From NCBI GenBank assembly GCA_020698575.1, contig CM036239.1, positions 44,977,763 through 45,041,762 on the forward strand: a stretch of 64,000 bases of DNA. Reading direction: 5' to 3'. The stretch is from Bostrychus sinensis (Eukaryota > Chordata > Actinopteri > Gobiiformes > Eleotridae). Position 1 is the first letter of the stretch. Every line of letters begins with the position of its first letter. The notes under the pieces are model-generated. The model had not been told where the DNA came from and searched no databases. It saw only the letters and a list, made by a program, of their open reading frames with translations. Position numbers and translations under genes: made by a program. Shown in pieces: positions 26,302 to 37,705 of this stretch.

Positions 26302-26460
26302 ATATTGGCTCACTAACCCAAAGGTTGGCGGTTCAAACCTCACTACCAGCACTGCATAGTGTTGTTGTTCACCCACCTTGCCAATGTATGAATGTGTCAG
26401 GGTGATTGTTTGGTGGTGGTCAGAGGGGCAGCCACACTTTCCATCAGCCTGCCACCTAAC
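26302..26460 (+). repeat. SINE-like family A, right part
   Basis: Continues the copy started at 25437 with the B box-like gcggttcaaacc and the collinear 3' body. It runs into the ATC microsatellite. Confidence 0.6.
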
Positions 26461-26461
26461 G

Positions 26462-26501
<40 letters not shown>
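26462..26501. repeat. (ATC)n microsatellite
   Basis: About 13 uninterrupted atc/cat triplets directly after the SINE-like repeat. Confidence 0.95.
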
Positions 26502-26503
<2 letters not shown>

Positions 26504-26705
26504 ATGTAATGGTTGATTTAAATGTATATGTTCAACACCAGACTAGATTTAGTTAGTAAGTTAAAGAGTAATAATTAGAGCTGTATGTTACCCACACAAA
26601 TGCAATATGGATATTTTAAGTAACTGCTTATAACTGGTAGGCTGTATCATTCAAAATGGTAGACATAGACACTGGCGGTTTCCAAAATAATTGGTGAAAT
26701 AGAAC

Positions 26706-26935
26706 AGTGGTTTCCAACTGAGGGCCCGGGACCCCCTCAGGGGTGCCCAGAGATTGCAGGGGGTCGACACAGCTTTATCTATTCCACACACCCAATTGGA
26801 AAACAAAAGGGATAGGAACTGAAATTTACAACTGGCTGTGGTTTATTTTTGGTAAATAAATGTTTGTAGCTAATCACTTTATTTTTCTGATGCATGTGTG
26901 TGGAAGATTCATAGAAAAAGGTTTGGGAACCAAAA
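26706..26935. mobile_element. hAT-like relic (cagtggtttcc family)
   Basis: Starts cagtggtttccaactgag and has ggtttgggaaccaaaat near the right side, the inverted end in decayed form. It resembles the copy at 35893-36500. Confidence 0.5.
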
Positions 26936-28109
26936 TCCTTAAATAACAAAATATGACTAGATAAAGTTGCTCCGGTATTTGCTCAACATTTCTTACATAC
27001 TTATGAATTGTGGTTTTTTGACATAAGTTAAATTCATATCAGTATTCCAATATTCAACACAGTCAAGCATGCAAGCAAGCATTTCTTATATTGTGCAGCC
27101 TTAATCATTATTATTTTAATAGTATCTTTATTACCATGTTTGATTGTGGTCTGATGGTAACCCATAATTAGAGGTCGTTTTGTGTTTGTGTGTCTTAAAC
27201 AGCTCAAGACCACACATAATATTTCATAATGTATTTTAGGAAGGGTCAAAAGGTCAACCTGGATTTACAAGACTAGAGTAAAGGCCAGTGTGAGGTTTGC
27301 TTATGAATGGAAAGAGGTGTTTCCATTACTAAACAAAAGGATTAATGGTTAGAGGTTGGAACTAGTCACACAAAACTACTATAAAATAAACTTCTACTAA
27401 TACTTTATGAAGATGAACTATGCTGGAGGTTGAAGGACCCCAGCTTCCCCAGCCATCTTTTAGCAGTTTGGGCTCTTACACTGCAGTTCATAGAAAACAT
27501 CCAAAATCGCTTTATCTCAGCCTGAAAATCTCAAGATGGCAATAAAAAGATTTTGTTGCTCTCTCCAAGCTCTACTATTACTACTATCTACTGGATTTCT
27601 CTACAAACTCATCTTTAACTGTTCCCACTGTCCAATTCTAACACATATGTTTCAGTTTTTAATAAGCATTGCTAAAACAAATGGCTATATTAAATTCATT
27701 CCTTTCATAAAATTTCGAAAACAGTCCATGTTTATTGTCCATCTGCTGCTCTGAAATTGAAAAATCACTAACGGCATCAGCAATAGGTTGACCTCTAAGT
27801 TGTACCACTATTAACAATTAGCAGCTCTACCATAGCAAAAAAATAAATAAAAAATACATACCAGCCATTTAAGGAACCTCAAAAGTTTATGTCTATCCCA
27901 GCAACTATGGACCTTAGGCGGGGTACAACTTGGACAGTGGCCAGTTAGTTGCAAGGCTAACAGAGACACACATGGACAGATAACCATTCACTATCAAAAT
28001 AATAAGGGCATTGATTATTTCTTTCGTTATCTAAGCAGAGGAAGAGCTTGCTATATTCCTCCCAAAGCCTACACTATAGAAGACCTTATAGCATGTGTGT
28101 TCAATGGAT

Positions 28110-28320
28110 GAGGGTAAAATTAGAGTTTGAAAATGCCATGTGGTGGGAGTCTGGAACAGGAAGAGATGGGGGCCGTGCCATGTGAGAACAGTTTCCCTTT
28201 CAGCCCAGAAACACACACACAACAACATCAACGGCAACATTTATTCAGGAAGCGCCGTCTGCCCACTCAGGAAATTCCTCAGGACAAGAGTCGCTTCCAG
28301 GGGCAGGAAATTTCCCCTCC
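28110..28320. promoter_or_regulatory. Candidate enhancer block in etv6 intron 2
   Basis: A GC-richer, non-repeat block with several ETS cores (aggaag, aggaaa) and two kappaB-like words (ggaaattcc near 28268, ggaaatttccc near 28306). Nothing beyond motif density supports function. Confidence 0.25.
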
Positions 28321-28949
28321 GAAAAAAAAAAAAAAAAACTCCAAACACACACTCGGCATACTGGACTCCATCTGTGAAGGGGACTAAACACTGAGATGAG
28401 GGCTTATTAACCACAACAAGCCTAATTGTTTAAAATGGATATTTTCAGCACAACATTTGTCATTATTGGCTGAAATTTTAAAAGACCAAGTATTATTTTT
28501 TACATTTCATCATTCACAATTTCTGTGTGTGCATAACTTGGATGTAGTATTCTCAACTGCTGCCTCAACCTTCAAGTACAGCACCTTTAGAGGGTACAAT
28601 CACAAAAGTGCATATTTTGTGGCAAAATTGTGGACACCCATTCTACACTTTACCCCCCTACCTACTGGAAATAAGTCTTCTGATGAGGTTACTCAATCCA
28701 TACATGTCCATCCGGAAAAAAACAGAAGTGCTCTTAATTTGTCCTTTCTCAGCACCTGTAGAAAGACTTGGAACTTCAACTGGGATCAATTTCACTAATG
28801 GCGTACTATTCAGAAAAGTTGTGCATGCAGTTCTGTTACAAGTGTAGTGTTCTTTACCATTCATTTATACAAGGAAGAACATTAAAGAAGCTCAGACGGT
28901 AGAGATGTTCACCCACTAACCCAAAGGTTGAACTGATATGGGTGTTTCT

Positions 28950-29206
28950 TAAAAAAGCACAACTGTTGTGCTTTTTTAATATTGCTTTTTGATGGGACAA
29001 GATGTTCAATCAAACAGAAAAAATGTAAAAAAAATTAAAATAAAAAAAAACCTCTCTAAGCATTTAAGTATATGATTTGTATGGTTTACCCCTTTGTCAT
29101 TATTGCTTTATTGTCATAGCTGTTTGTATTGTGATTTTTTTGGTTATTTATGTGTAAATGTATAAGTTAATAATAAAATAAATAAGTACAAAAAAAAAAA
29201 AAAAAG
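28950..29206 (+). mobile_element. PolyA-tailed retro-insert with 12-bp target duplication
   Basis: The 12-mer atgggtgtttct occurs at 28938-28949 and again at 29207-29218, bracketing this insert. The insert ends in a run of 16 A (29190-29205), preceded by AATAAA at 29172-29177. Those are the marks of a 5'-truncated, LINE-mobilised copy of a polyadenylated transcript. No protein-coding frame is visible, so the source could be a 3' UTR or a LINE tail. Confidence 0.8.
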
Positions 29207-30454
29207 ATGGGTGTTTCTATGGCCTATGCCGATTTTTTAATTCACAGCAGTAACACTGCCAATTTTTTTCCCCTAAAGATAAAAAAGCAATGTGAGAGTC
29301 CAAACTCCTAAAAGTTGGTTGGGGAAGTTGGGGTCCTTCAGACACATGATTGCCCGCACATTAGCCTGACCAAAAATCGTCAAAGTGCAAGAATCTGTCA
29401 ATGACCATTTGTCAAAAAATAAAAAAAAACTGATATATTAGTTGTTCGCTGGTCTGCCCCACAGGAGCTAGTTGGAGTCTAAGTTAATGAATCATGCACC
29501 ACATTGTAAAGCAACTTTGTGTGTCTAGAAAGGTGCTTTGACTAATTAATAATAATAAAATAACTAATAATCATCTAATCTAAACAAAACGCAAGACCGT
29601 AAATCTGGTTTTAAGGAAATTTGCGCATCAACTTCCACGTCACTGGACAGGAAAGCAACACTCTAAAAAGTATTAACAAGGCTGGCCAGCAAAACAAACT
29701 GCATTGCCATAGTTTGCATGCTGTTCTAACAAGTAAATAAGTAAAGACTCTGTAACACCACAAAACAGAAAACGGTCAATGTACAAAGACACACTAACAG
29801 AAGCCAGTATTCAGTAACAGTAGCACAAACGAGGAATGACTCGACGCATACACAATGTACACCTACACCATCTTTGGATTCACACAAAGATTTACTCGCA
29901 CTCTTCCACCCACTGCAAGCCTGCAGAGCCAGCTGTGCAAAGACAGACACACACATGCCTACAATGAAGCAAATCAGCCCGTCTTGTTTCCATGGCTTCT
30001 ATTAAACTCCTCACCAAGATATCCTTACTACTGGAAACGCACTATTCTTTGTAATTCGTGTACATTCATAGAAAACAAAGGAGGATCATTTTGCTACTGA
30101 CACTTTCAAATAATAAGGCCTTTTTTCCTCAGATCAGCTCCAAATTATGGGTGTGACAAGTCCAGACATATTACCGACTTCAATTCAAAGCCAGACAAAA
30201 GAAAGCAACATGAAAGCTATGGCAACAATTGTTAAAAAGCGTGTATTAGTCATTGGGTATATTTAAATCACTTTGGTAATCTGTTTTACTTTTAATAAGA
30301 AATACAAAGAACTAAAATGAAGGAGCCCAGAAAGAATCATAAGTAATACATTTGTAAAGTGTCTCAGATGTATTGTAGGTACATTTTATGCTCTTGGCAG
30401 TCTATACCATAGCCTGTGCATTTATACTCAATTGTCAAGAGGGGAAATACTCTG

Positions 30455-30660
30455 CTTAATCAACTTTTCTGAGCTTTTAAGCATGTTATAAAATTGTCTC
30501 CTCCTCAAAAACATACCTGGAGTAGTATTTTGTTTCATTCACACATTTGAGTAATCTGGTATGCTGAGGCCCTGCCCTACTCAAGAGCTGAAAACGCTCG
30601 GTCTCACAGCTCTACGTAAACACCGCCTTCTCCAGGAAGCGCATCATTATGATCATTTCA
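30455..30660 (+). mobile_element. Partial family B MITE
   Basis: Shares acttttctgagctt..catgttataa, aaaaacatacctggagtag.attttg, cattcacaca and ctccaggaagcgc with the complete copies. Neither end is intact. Confidence 0.55.
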
Positions 30661-31352
30661 AAGAATAAGCTGCAGCCGCGACAAAGCAGTCCGCTCATTT
30701 ATCTATCCATTAGCTTCATGTTGCTAATAGTCGTGCTAATTAGCCATCCTATCATGCTAGGTCTATCCCCCTCCGGCTTCAGTCCTACAGTCCTACTATG
30801 GTGTTTGCAAATGGCTTGGAGTTTGCAGCTGATGGGGTGAGAGGGCCTTAAAGTGACAGACACCTAATCCAAGCGTTTTCTGCAAAAAAACAGCTCCCCA
30901 AAAGAAGACGTTGTCCAAACATATACACTGAATATACCTAAATTATAAAATGTGAAATACAGATGAAAAAGTATCACAAATCTCACAAAGCTTACACTAA
31001 TTTAACTGTAGGAGTAGTTTTAGTAATTCAATTTAAAAAGAATCATAATTGGCAACTTACAACTTGTTCCTTATATCCTTCTAATATTTTAGTTAACATA
31101 AACAAAAAACTGTAAGAATAGTGATGGGTCAACTAGACTTGTGTGTAAACTGTATGTAATAAGTTGCCATGAAAGCAATGATACCAAATGGCTGAAATAG
31201 TTAAAGGGTACATAATTTAAACATGAATCATTGTCATCATTAAAAATAATTATATCCTGGGCACTCTGACTTGACATATTTAAAAGTCCTTTATTTTACA
31301 AGGGACACATGTGTGTGCCTGGGTAATATGCAGTTTGTTTATTGAATAAAAA

Positions 31353-31373
31353 GAACTAAAAAAAAAAAAAAAA
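31353..31373. repeat. PolyA tract with upstream AATAAA
   Basis: About 20 A residues, with gaataaaaagaact immediately before. It may be the tail of an old retro-insert; no bounding duplication was identified. Confidence 0.5.
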
Positions 31374-33357
31374 AACTAAATCCTGGCCTTGTGTATGGTG
31401 AGGAGAAGGCTGCACCTCTCCCTGATCTAATCCATTTCCTCCTCAGGAAATGGAGACTTCTGCCCACACTGCAATTTCCTGCCTCATTTTTTTCCCTTCT
31501 TCTTCTGGCTTTTTCTCCTTCTCTCCTCTCTTCCTTCCCGCTCCTCCCTCAGGACTAAAAGTCTCTGTAAGTCTTTGTAAGTGTGGGTGTTCAGATCGGC
31601 ACAAGGGGAAGGGAAAAGCAGAGGTGTTTTTTGGACTCAAAGACATGTCGCCATCGGTCTAAAGGTCAGAACAGAAGCAGAATTAAAGAGACACTACACA
31701 TTTATTTTTAAGGAAAAAACTCTTATAATGTAATATAAATCACTTGTTTATATTGTCAAATTTGCTTTATTACAAAGCTCCTATTGGTCTACATTACATT
31801 TACATGCAGTCACTATGTTTACATGCATAGTATACCCTGAATATGTTCATAGTCCAATTTCTGCAAAGAAGTGGTCAAACCAACCTACAGAGCAGAGTCA
31901 ACTACTGAATCCACAGCACTGTGAGGCACTCAGTTTCTCTGGGGATTTACCTGTAGTGCTAAAAGCTAAAAAAAAAAAAAAAAAAAAAAAAAGCTAATTT
32001 AGACAGTAATCATAGTTTACTAATAATTAAAAATAGTTGCAAATCAAAACTTAAGGTTAGAAAAATGTGTTCTTCTCTTGGTAAAAAATGCATGAGTATG
32101 TCTCTAAACACTGGACTAATGTGCTGTGTTTATTGCTGAGTGATGGTTGATGCCTCTCTAGCTTTATTGGAGTCAGCTGTACACATGCAGCAGTAGCCCA
32201 ACATACACCACATTATCTAGGTGCTCCACTCCAATCAAGAGAAATTTTAATGACTAACCCTCCCAATCGGTGACCCGCCTTTATGTAAAGTTTAAAAGTC
32301 TGTTATAATTGGAGTAAGGCTATAATTTGGTTGTCTCAAGCTGCATGTAAACATAGTGATTGATTCTGAACTTGTGGAGCACAGTTTTATTCCTGATCAT
32401 TTTATTGCACCAATAGCTATTTAGTTTTCAAATAAGCTTTACAATGAAACAATATTCACACATTACTACAATACAATTATATCAATATGCACTACCTTGT
32501 ATTGAATCGTATCAGTTTTCTAGGCGGTGTATATCTATATACACGGAAAAAAATATATAATATTGGATATTAGATATGTGCATGTTAAAATAAAATCAGA
32601 CATCTTTTTCGATGTCATTTTTTGTTTTTTAATTAAAAAAAAGGCAACTTTTCTTCACTCTGCTGGTCAACCCCAGTCGCAGTGCTAGATTTAAGTTTAT
32701 GATTTTGGTCAAAAAGTTGCTGTATTAATTGTATTGATATGAAAGTGTTAAATTGTATCATATCATATTCTTCTAAATTAGCAAATCTCATTCTTGGATC
32801 AGATCGAAACAATTCTAATTGATACGTATTGTATCATTGCAAAAAACTATTGTTACACCCCTACTGCTGACCCACCCGTTTAGTCTAAAAAAACTTGTCA
32901 GCACTGAAATAATGGTTGTGGACAATACAGAGAAAATATTAAATAATATATATGCAGTAGCTTACACAGGGAAATTCTGCAAGAAGTGAAACATAAATAC
33001 CGAAAAGGGAAGCAAACAGATTTTGGCAATGCATTCAGAATGTTAAACAAGGTGAAGATAATTAAGATTCCAGTGGATGCACTGTAATGCTAAACTCAGA
33101 GTTAAAGGTTTTAAGTCACTAACGTTAGTATTTTGTGGTGGCACATTGGTCAAGTAGAAGCCCAAAACATACGCAGAAGCTGGGATAGAATCTGTGTCCA
33201 TAACGGTAGAGAAATGTTGGGTAGTGTAGCTTTAAGATTCAACACTGGCTGTATCTTAAACCAGAAAAAACACTGAGCAGCACTTCCACCATTGTGCGGA
33301 TGTGTACTGACCCAGGACCTGACTGAACAGGAAACCCAATGCGGACCTGCTGAGGCT

Positions 33358-33392
33358 ACTTCCTCTTTCAGCAACAATGTCAAAGAGGAAGT
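33358..33392. promoter_or_regulatory. Inverted pair of PU.1/ETS-like sites
   Basis: acttcctcttt (33358-33368) and aaagaggaagt (33382-33392) form a perfect 11-bp inverted repeat with a 13-bp spacer. Each arm contains the GAGGAAGT word favoured by PU.1-type ETS factors. The pair sits in a GC-rich, non-repeat block (33290-33430) of etv6 intron 2. Regulatory function is inferred. Confidence 0.4.
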
Positions 33393-33662
33393 GGGCCCAG
33401 GGAGTTTCCTGTGCGCCACAGCCATGAACTTCACACACTTGACGGGAAAAAATAAATAAAGCAGTTAAACATTGACAGGTAGGTGGTTAGTCTTTGGACA
33501 GGTTTATCTATCCACTGGCAGCGCTCCAGCCCCGCCTGCTCTGGGATTGGTGGAGCAATAATGAGCCAACACAAAGTCAATTTAAAGAAGAGAAGGAAGT
33601 CAAAACTACAGGAGAACCTATTAGCAATAAATGCTTTGATTTTATATTCAAAACGTCTAACA

Positions 33663-33770
33663 CAAGGGTGTCCAAACTTTTTATAATTACATACTGAAAA
33701 ATAAATGTGGAGAAGGGCCACTAACTGAGATGACGGATTTTGCCTCACCAAATTAGAAAGTCGCATTTGG
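33663..33770. mobile_element. Partial caggggtgtcc-family MITE
   Basis: caagggtgtccaaacttttt, ttacatactgaaaaataaat and gaagggccact match the left part of the 33976 copy. The other end is missing. Confidence 0.55.
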
Positions 33771-33975
33771 CTCCTCACTTTTTTTCTTAGGCCTCCACTC
33801 TAAGGGCCCGTTTACACAACAACGCTGGCCAGGAAAACACAACAGTCATGCTGCCTTCAATTCGCACTTATACGAAAACCCTAAAGTGTAGAGAAAATGG
33901 GATTTAGTATGTGTAAACTGTAGTACCCATATTTGTCCAGTAAATGGTGCAATGGGCCCCGCAAATGCTCTATAC

Positions 33976-34258
33976 CAGGGGTGTTCAAACTTTTTTCCTT
34001 GAGGGCCACATACTGAAAAATATATGTGCAGGAGGGCCACTCAGTCGTAGGCGCCATATTTTGCATCACAACAAAAGAAGATGTTGCTTTTTTTTTCTTG
34101 GCGCCACCAACCACTAATTTCCATTGTTTTCTTTCTTAAAGCCAGGTACATCACACACAAATGAAGTATTTTACCTGTAAAAAGTGCTACCTGTGGCAAT
34201 TTGGGCCAATTGTCTGCGGGCCGCATTTGGCCCCCGGGCCATAGTTTGAACACCCCTG
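33976..34258. mobile_element. hAT-like MITE (caggggtgtcc family) with perfect 8-bp duplication
   Basis: Starts caggggtgttcaaact and ends agtttgaacacccctg, flanked on both sides by ctctatac (33968-33975 and 34259-34266). It is a shorter, inverted relative of 14518-14976. Confidence 0.9.
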
Positions 34259-34675
34259 CTCTATACCGTACGAAGAGTAAACAGCAGACGAAATCATAGT
34301 TTCAGTCTGCAACTTCCCAAATACTTTAAAGAGCTTTGTGGTTTTCTGGGAGCCAGCAAAAGACTTGCAGATTAAAAAAACAGAAACTCCGTCTTCGTGT
34401 AAATGAACGGCCAAACCGCAATCAAACATTTGCGAATTCGTTAAAATTTACTCTAGGCACTTAATATGACTTTTTTAAAAACTATTTTCCATTTTTTCTT
34501 CCTTAATGCTAGGTCCATCATCTCATCCAAAAAAGTTTATGTAGCCATCGATGTCTAGATACAACTTCATACATAATTGCTGTTTGAAGATATAATAACT
34601 GAGACCTGGTAAAAAAATAAAAATAAAAAAATAAAAAGAGGTGAAAGTTAGATTATAGTGTAACTTTTCACGGCT

Positions 34676-34783
34676 ATAAAAGGTACCTATCGCAATTTGG
34701 GCCAATGGAGAAGGAAACCTGAGGGTCAATTTAAAAAAAAAAAGGTCCACAGGCCATATTTGTCCCCTGGGCCACCCCTGATG
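34676..34783. mobile_element. Fragment of caggggtgtcc-family MITE
   Basis: aatttgggccaatgg and gtcccctgggccacccctga match the right part of the family. Confidence 0.5.
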
Positions 34784-35149
34784 TAACATGTGCTGTCCCT
34801 CTGTTAAGGTGACAAAAAAATAAATAAATAAATCAAATAACCTGACCCATATTGTACCACTTGTTAGCAACTTTTAAAAATCACATTTGAACAAGGCCAT
34901 CAATTCATTCAACTGTACAACTGTGAAAATGTCAGAAAAAAAGTGAGACTAGCAGAGATGTGGGGGTCTTCCCCCACCTGAGACAGCATCGGGCCAATTT
35001 TATCCTTATTTCTATCTCCACTACAAACTCCTAAGTAACACTTCATAGCTTAGAGAAAAGGCCTGAATGAGCAGCTTCTCATAATAATCAGCGTTATTAA
35101 AATAGGACGTGATGGATTTTAACTATTAAAGTGATAATCCGCAACATCT

Positions 35150-35390
35150 TTACTTATTCATGCTCGCTCTCCTCCTCTGATGTCTCTGACTGTGATGCCC
35201 ATTTGCAGTTCTACATTTAGCCGGTGTTTGCCTTTTCCTTCAGCACAGGAAGAGAGGGAAGAGAGCGCGGAAAATGCTGTCCCGCGCTAATAATGAAGCT
35301 GGAGTGAAGTCATCCACTTATTAGCAACGTGTCCATTAGCATTTTATGGCCGCTTGGATGCATAATTAGATCCTACCTTCTAATGTTTCG
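35150..35390. other. Candidate conserved non-coding block in etv6 intron 2
   Basis: Non-repeat sequence with mixed composition, ETS cores (gcacaggaagag near 35245) and several homeodomain-type taat/atta words (ctaataatgaag, cataattagat). No splice-compatible reading frame resembling a protein. Only a cross-species alignment could show constraint. Confidence 0.25.
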
Positions 35391-35892
35391 CACAAACAGA
35401 TAAGGGTAGGTTATACAAAGCCAATTGTTCACGTACTGCCAGAGCTTGCCTTTCCACTGTGCTGTGTGCAAGAGCAATACTGATGATGTCATTCCAGAGT
35501 TATCTTTCAAAATTCTACATATATGATACAACCTTTTTTTATAGCAATACAGTATAGACAAATAAAATATTGCAATTTTCTTACACCCTTTGTGCAATTT
35601 GGTTGTTATTGCAATATTACTAGTCACAAAACAATATTGGTGATAAAATAAACAAATATTGATCGTCGATCTCCAGCTGAGACAGAAATTTGTCTTTGAC
35701 ACAGCTTCCAATGCATTCAGTCAAATTGCACAGTGCACAAACATACAAACACACACATATTTAACAATATTAAAATGGTAAATGACAGAGTTTTGTGTGG
35801 CAGAAGGAATTAATAATTTCTTCTGAACATCCAAACAAGTGGGACTTTGTAGCTCCTGCCTGATAGGAGTAACTGGAATTGTGAATGTAGAT

Positions 35893-36500
35893 CAGTGTTT
35901 CCCAACCAGGGGTATGAGGACCTCTGGGTGTATGCAAAGACTTTGCAGGGGGTACTTGGAAATATTTCAGAACTTATTAAGATAAGAAAATATTGCAATC
36001 TTTTCATAATGAACTACTGAAATGATTAGAAGACAACCTCAAGTGTCTCAATGACTTAAGAATATTATCTAAATATTATATTTTGTAACAAACTTTTCAG
36101 GTTTCAAAGTGACGTTTTTCAGATGATATTAATTGTTCTTTCTAGTAAAATTGTCATGATTTCAAGATTACTTTTTTTCATTTTGAGGTTTACTTTGAAC
36201 ATAAAATATACACCAAAATAATACATAATATAAAAAGGAGTTTTTATTATTTAATTTCTTATTGTATAGTTTTTTTTTTTGTTTTTTTTAAAGAAAGGCT
36301 AATTATTAGTTATTATTTTATTTAGAATTTAGGTTCAGAAAAAAAAACTCAGGAGCATAAATAGTATAAATAGTATCAATTAAACACAGGTCTCTTATAG
36401 GACTACTTTTTAATCATCTACAAATATGACTGAGGGGGTACTCATGATATGACAAAAAGTCCAGGGGGTACACCAGACAGGAACAGTTGGGAACCACTGA
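35893..36500. mobile_element. hAT-like element (cagtgtttcccaacc ends)
   Basis: Begins cagtgtttcccaacc and ends gttgggaaccactg. The flanking 8-mers atgtagat and atgcaaag are 5 of 8 alike. The interior is AT-rich with no transposase frame. Confidence 0.65.
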
Positions 36501-36914
36501 TGCAAAGGATGGGAGGTGTGTGCAGAGATCAGGCTGTCCTTCCTGGTCACTGTGTGCTGGTACCACAATACCAACTAGACGGACATTTACACTTTTCCTG
36601 TCAAAATAATTATCCAAGCAGAGCCTAAGACCTGTTTAGTCCTTATTGTGACAATTTTAGTACCGGTTTATTCCAACATTTGGACCTAGTTTCATTTTTT
36701 ATATTCATTTAGCCACAGCTTTTAAGAGTAGTAAATGCACTGCTCTCCTTCTATTAAACTTTCACTTTATCAAATAAAGCAAACATAGGTCATAGTTCTA
36801 TATTCAAAATAGTTACAACATATTGTGTGTGTTTTTTAAATATCGTACCAGCCCTCATAGAAATGCCTGATCTTAGCAGACCTAAGTGGATGCGTGTGCA
36901 GCAGTGTGACTCAC

Positions 36915-37044
36915 GCAGGTGTGCAGGCAGCCTGTTGGGCTCGTCCTCCATTCGGCTGGCTGGCCTCGAGGCGGGAGCATGGACGGGGGAGGAAGTGAAG
37001 TTTGGCAGCGGGTTTGCGGAAGGACTGAAAGAGCTCCTCTCCTG
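36915..37044 (-). CDS. etv6: etv6 coding exon 2
   Basis: A 130-nt exon, identical in length to human ETV6 exon 2. The acceptor is gtctattcatag (AG at 37046-37045) and the donor is GTGAGT (GT at 36914-36913). It encodes residues 11-54: a Ser/Pro-rich stretch beginning QERSSFSPS and ending RMEDEPNRLPAHL, which parallels the human segment before the Pointed domain. The QER start and PAHLRLQ join are conserved, while the middle has diverged. It ends in phase 1 (single C), completed by GT of exon 3 to give Arg. Confidence 0.95.
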
Positions 37045-37440
37045 CTATGAATAGACACAGAGACACAAACACGGCTCAGAAAGCTCCCAGTGCAGCAGCT
37101 CGGAACCCAAACAGCCCTCCGAAAAAGTCAACTCATCTCACCTCCTATAGCACTAGCATCTTAAAGAGCATCATTTTAGCTCATCTCTCTTTAAGCAGCA
37201 TTGATAACATCCACGAGGAATGGTATGTTTCTACGGGCATTGGTTTGTTTGTCTGTTAGCAAAATATCTCAAAAGCTAACTTTAGATTTAGAATAACTGT
37301 GGGTTTAGTAAAGGAACAAATAATATGGTTTAGTCGATTCTTTACCATTGTGAGATATACGGGTTTTGTGACTTGATGAAGCTGTATGCGTAAAATCAAC
37401 CGGGAAGACCATGATTTCTTTTTCCCATTATACGACCTAT

Positions 37441-37705
37441 CACCTGTCTGTTACTGTCAGCCAATCACAGCCTGCCTTCTTTACCACTCATCCAATCACT
37501 TCTCAAGCTATTCATATATACAACTCTCTCTCCCCCCCTCTGTCATCCTGTTGTTTCAGCTACATGCCATAACCCTCCTCCACCCCCAGCTCCACCGCAG
37601 CAGCACAACAATCAGCCTCCCCAGCCTCTCCATTTTCCAGACTCTTCCCTCCATCACTAACATCTCCAAAAGTTTATTCCTTCAGTAAATCATCCATTAC
37701 CCACT
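37441..37705 (+). repeat. Dispersed repeat, second direct copy (family I)
   Basis: Collinear with 12822-13160 over about 250 bp; see that entry for shared words. Confidence 0.65.

Larger units (their letters stand above)
11735..36914. other. etv6: Intron 2 of etv6 (25 kb)
   Basis: A large intron dominated by transposon fragments, listed separately. Several GC-rich, CpG-containing blocks stand out against AT-rich surroundings at 17500-17760, 18790-19050, 22500-22700, 24716-25060, 28110-28320, 33290-33430 and 35150-35390. None carries a spliceable ETV6-like reading frame on the minus strand, so they are candidate regulatory elements rather than exons. Confidence 0.6.

Noticed and set aside
26462..26501. 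Tandem triplets considered as a CRISPR-like or coding repeat
   Set aside because: A simple ATC microsatellite with no spacers, in intronic DNA of an animal genome.
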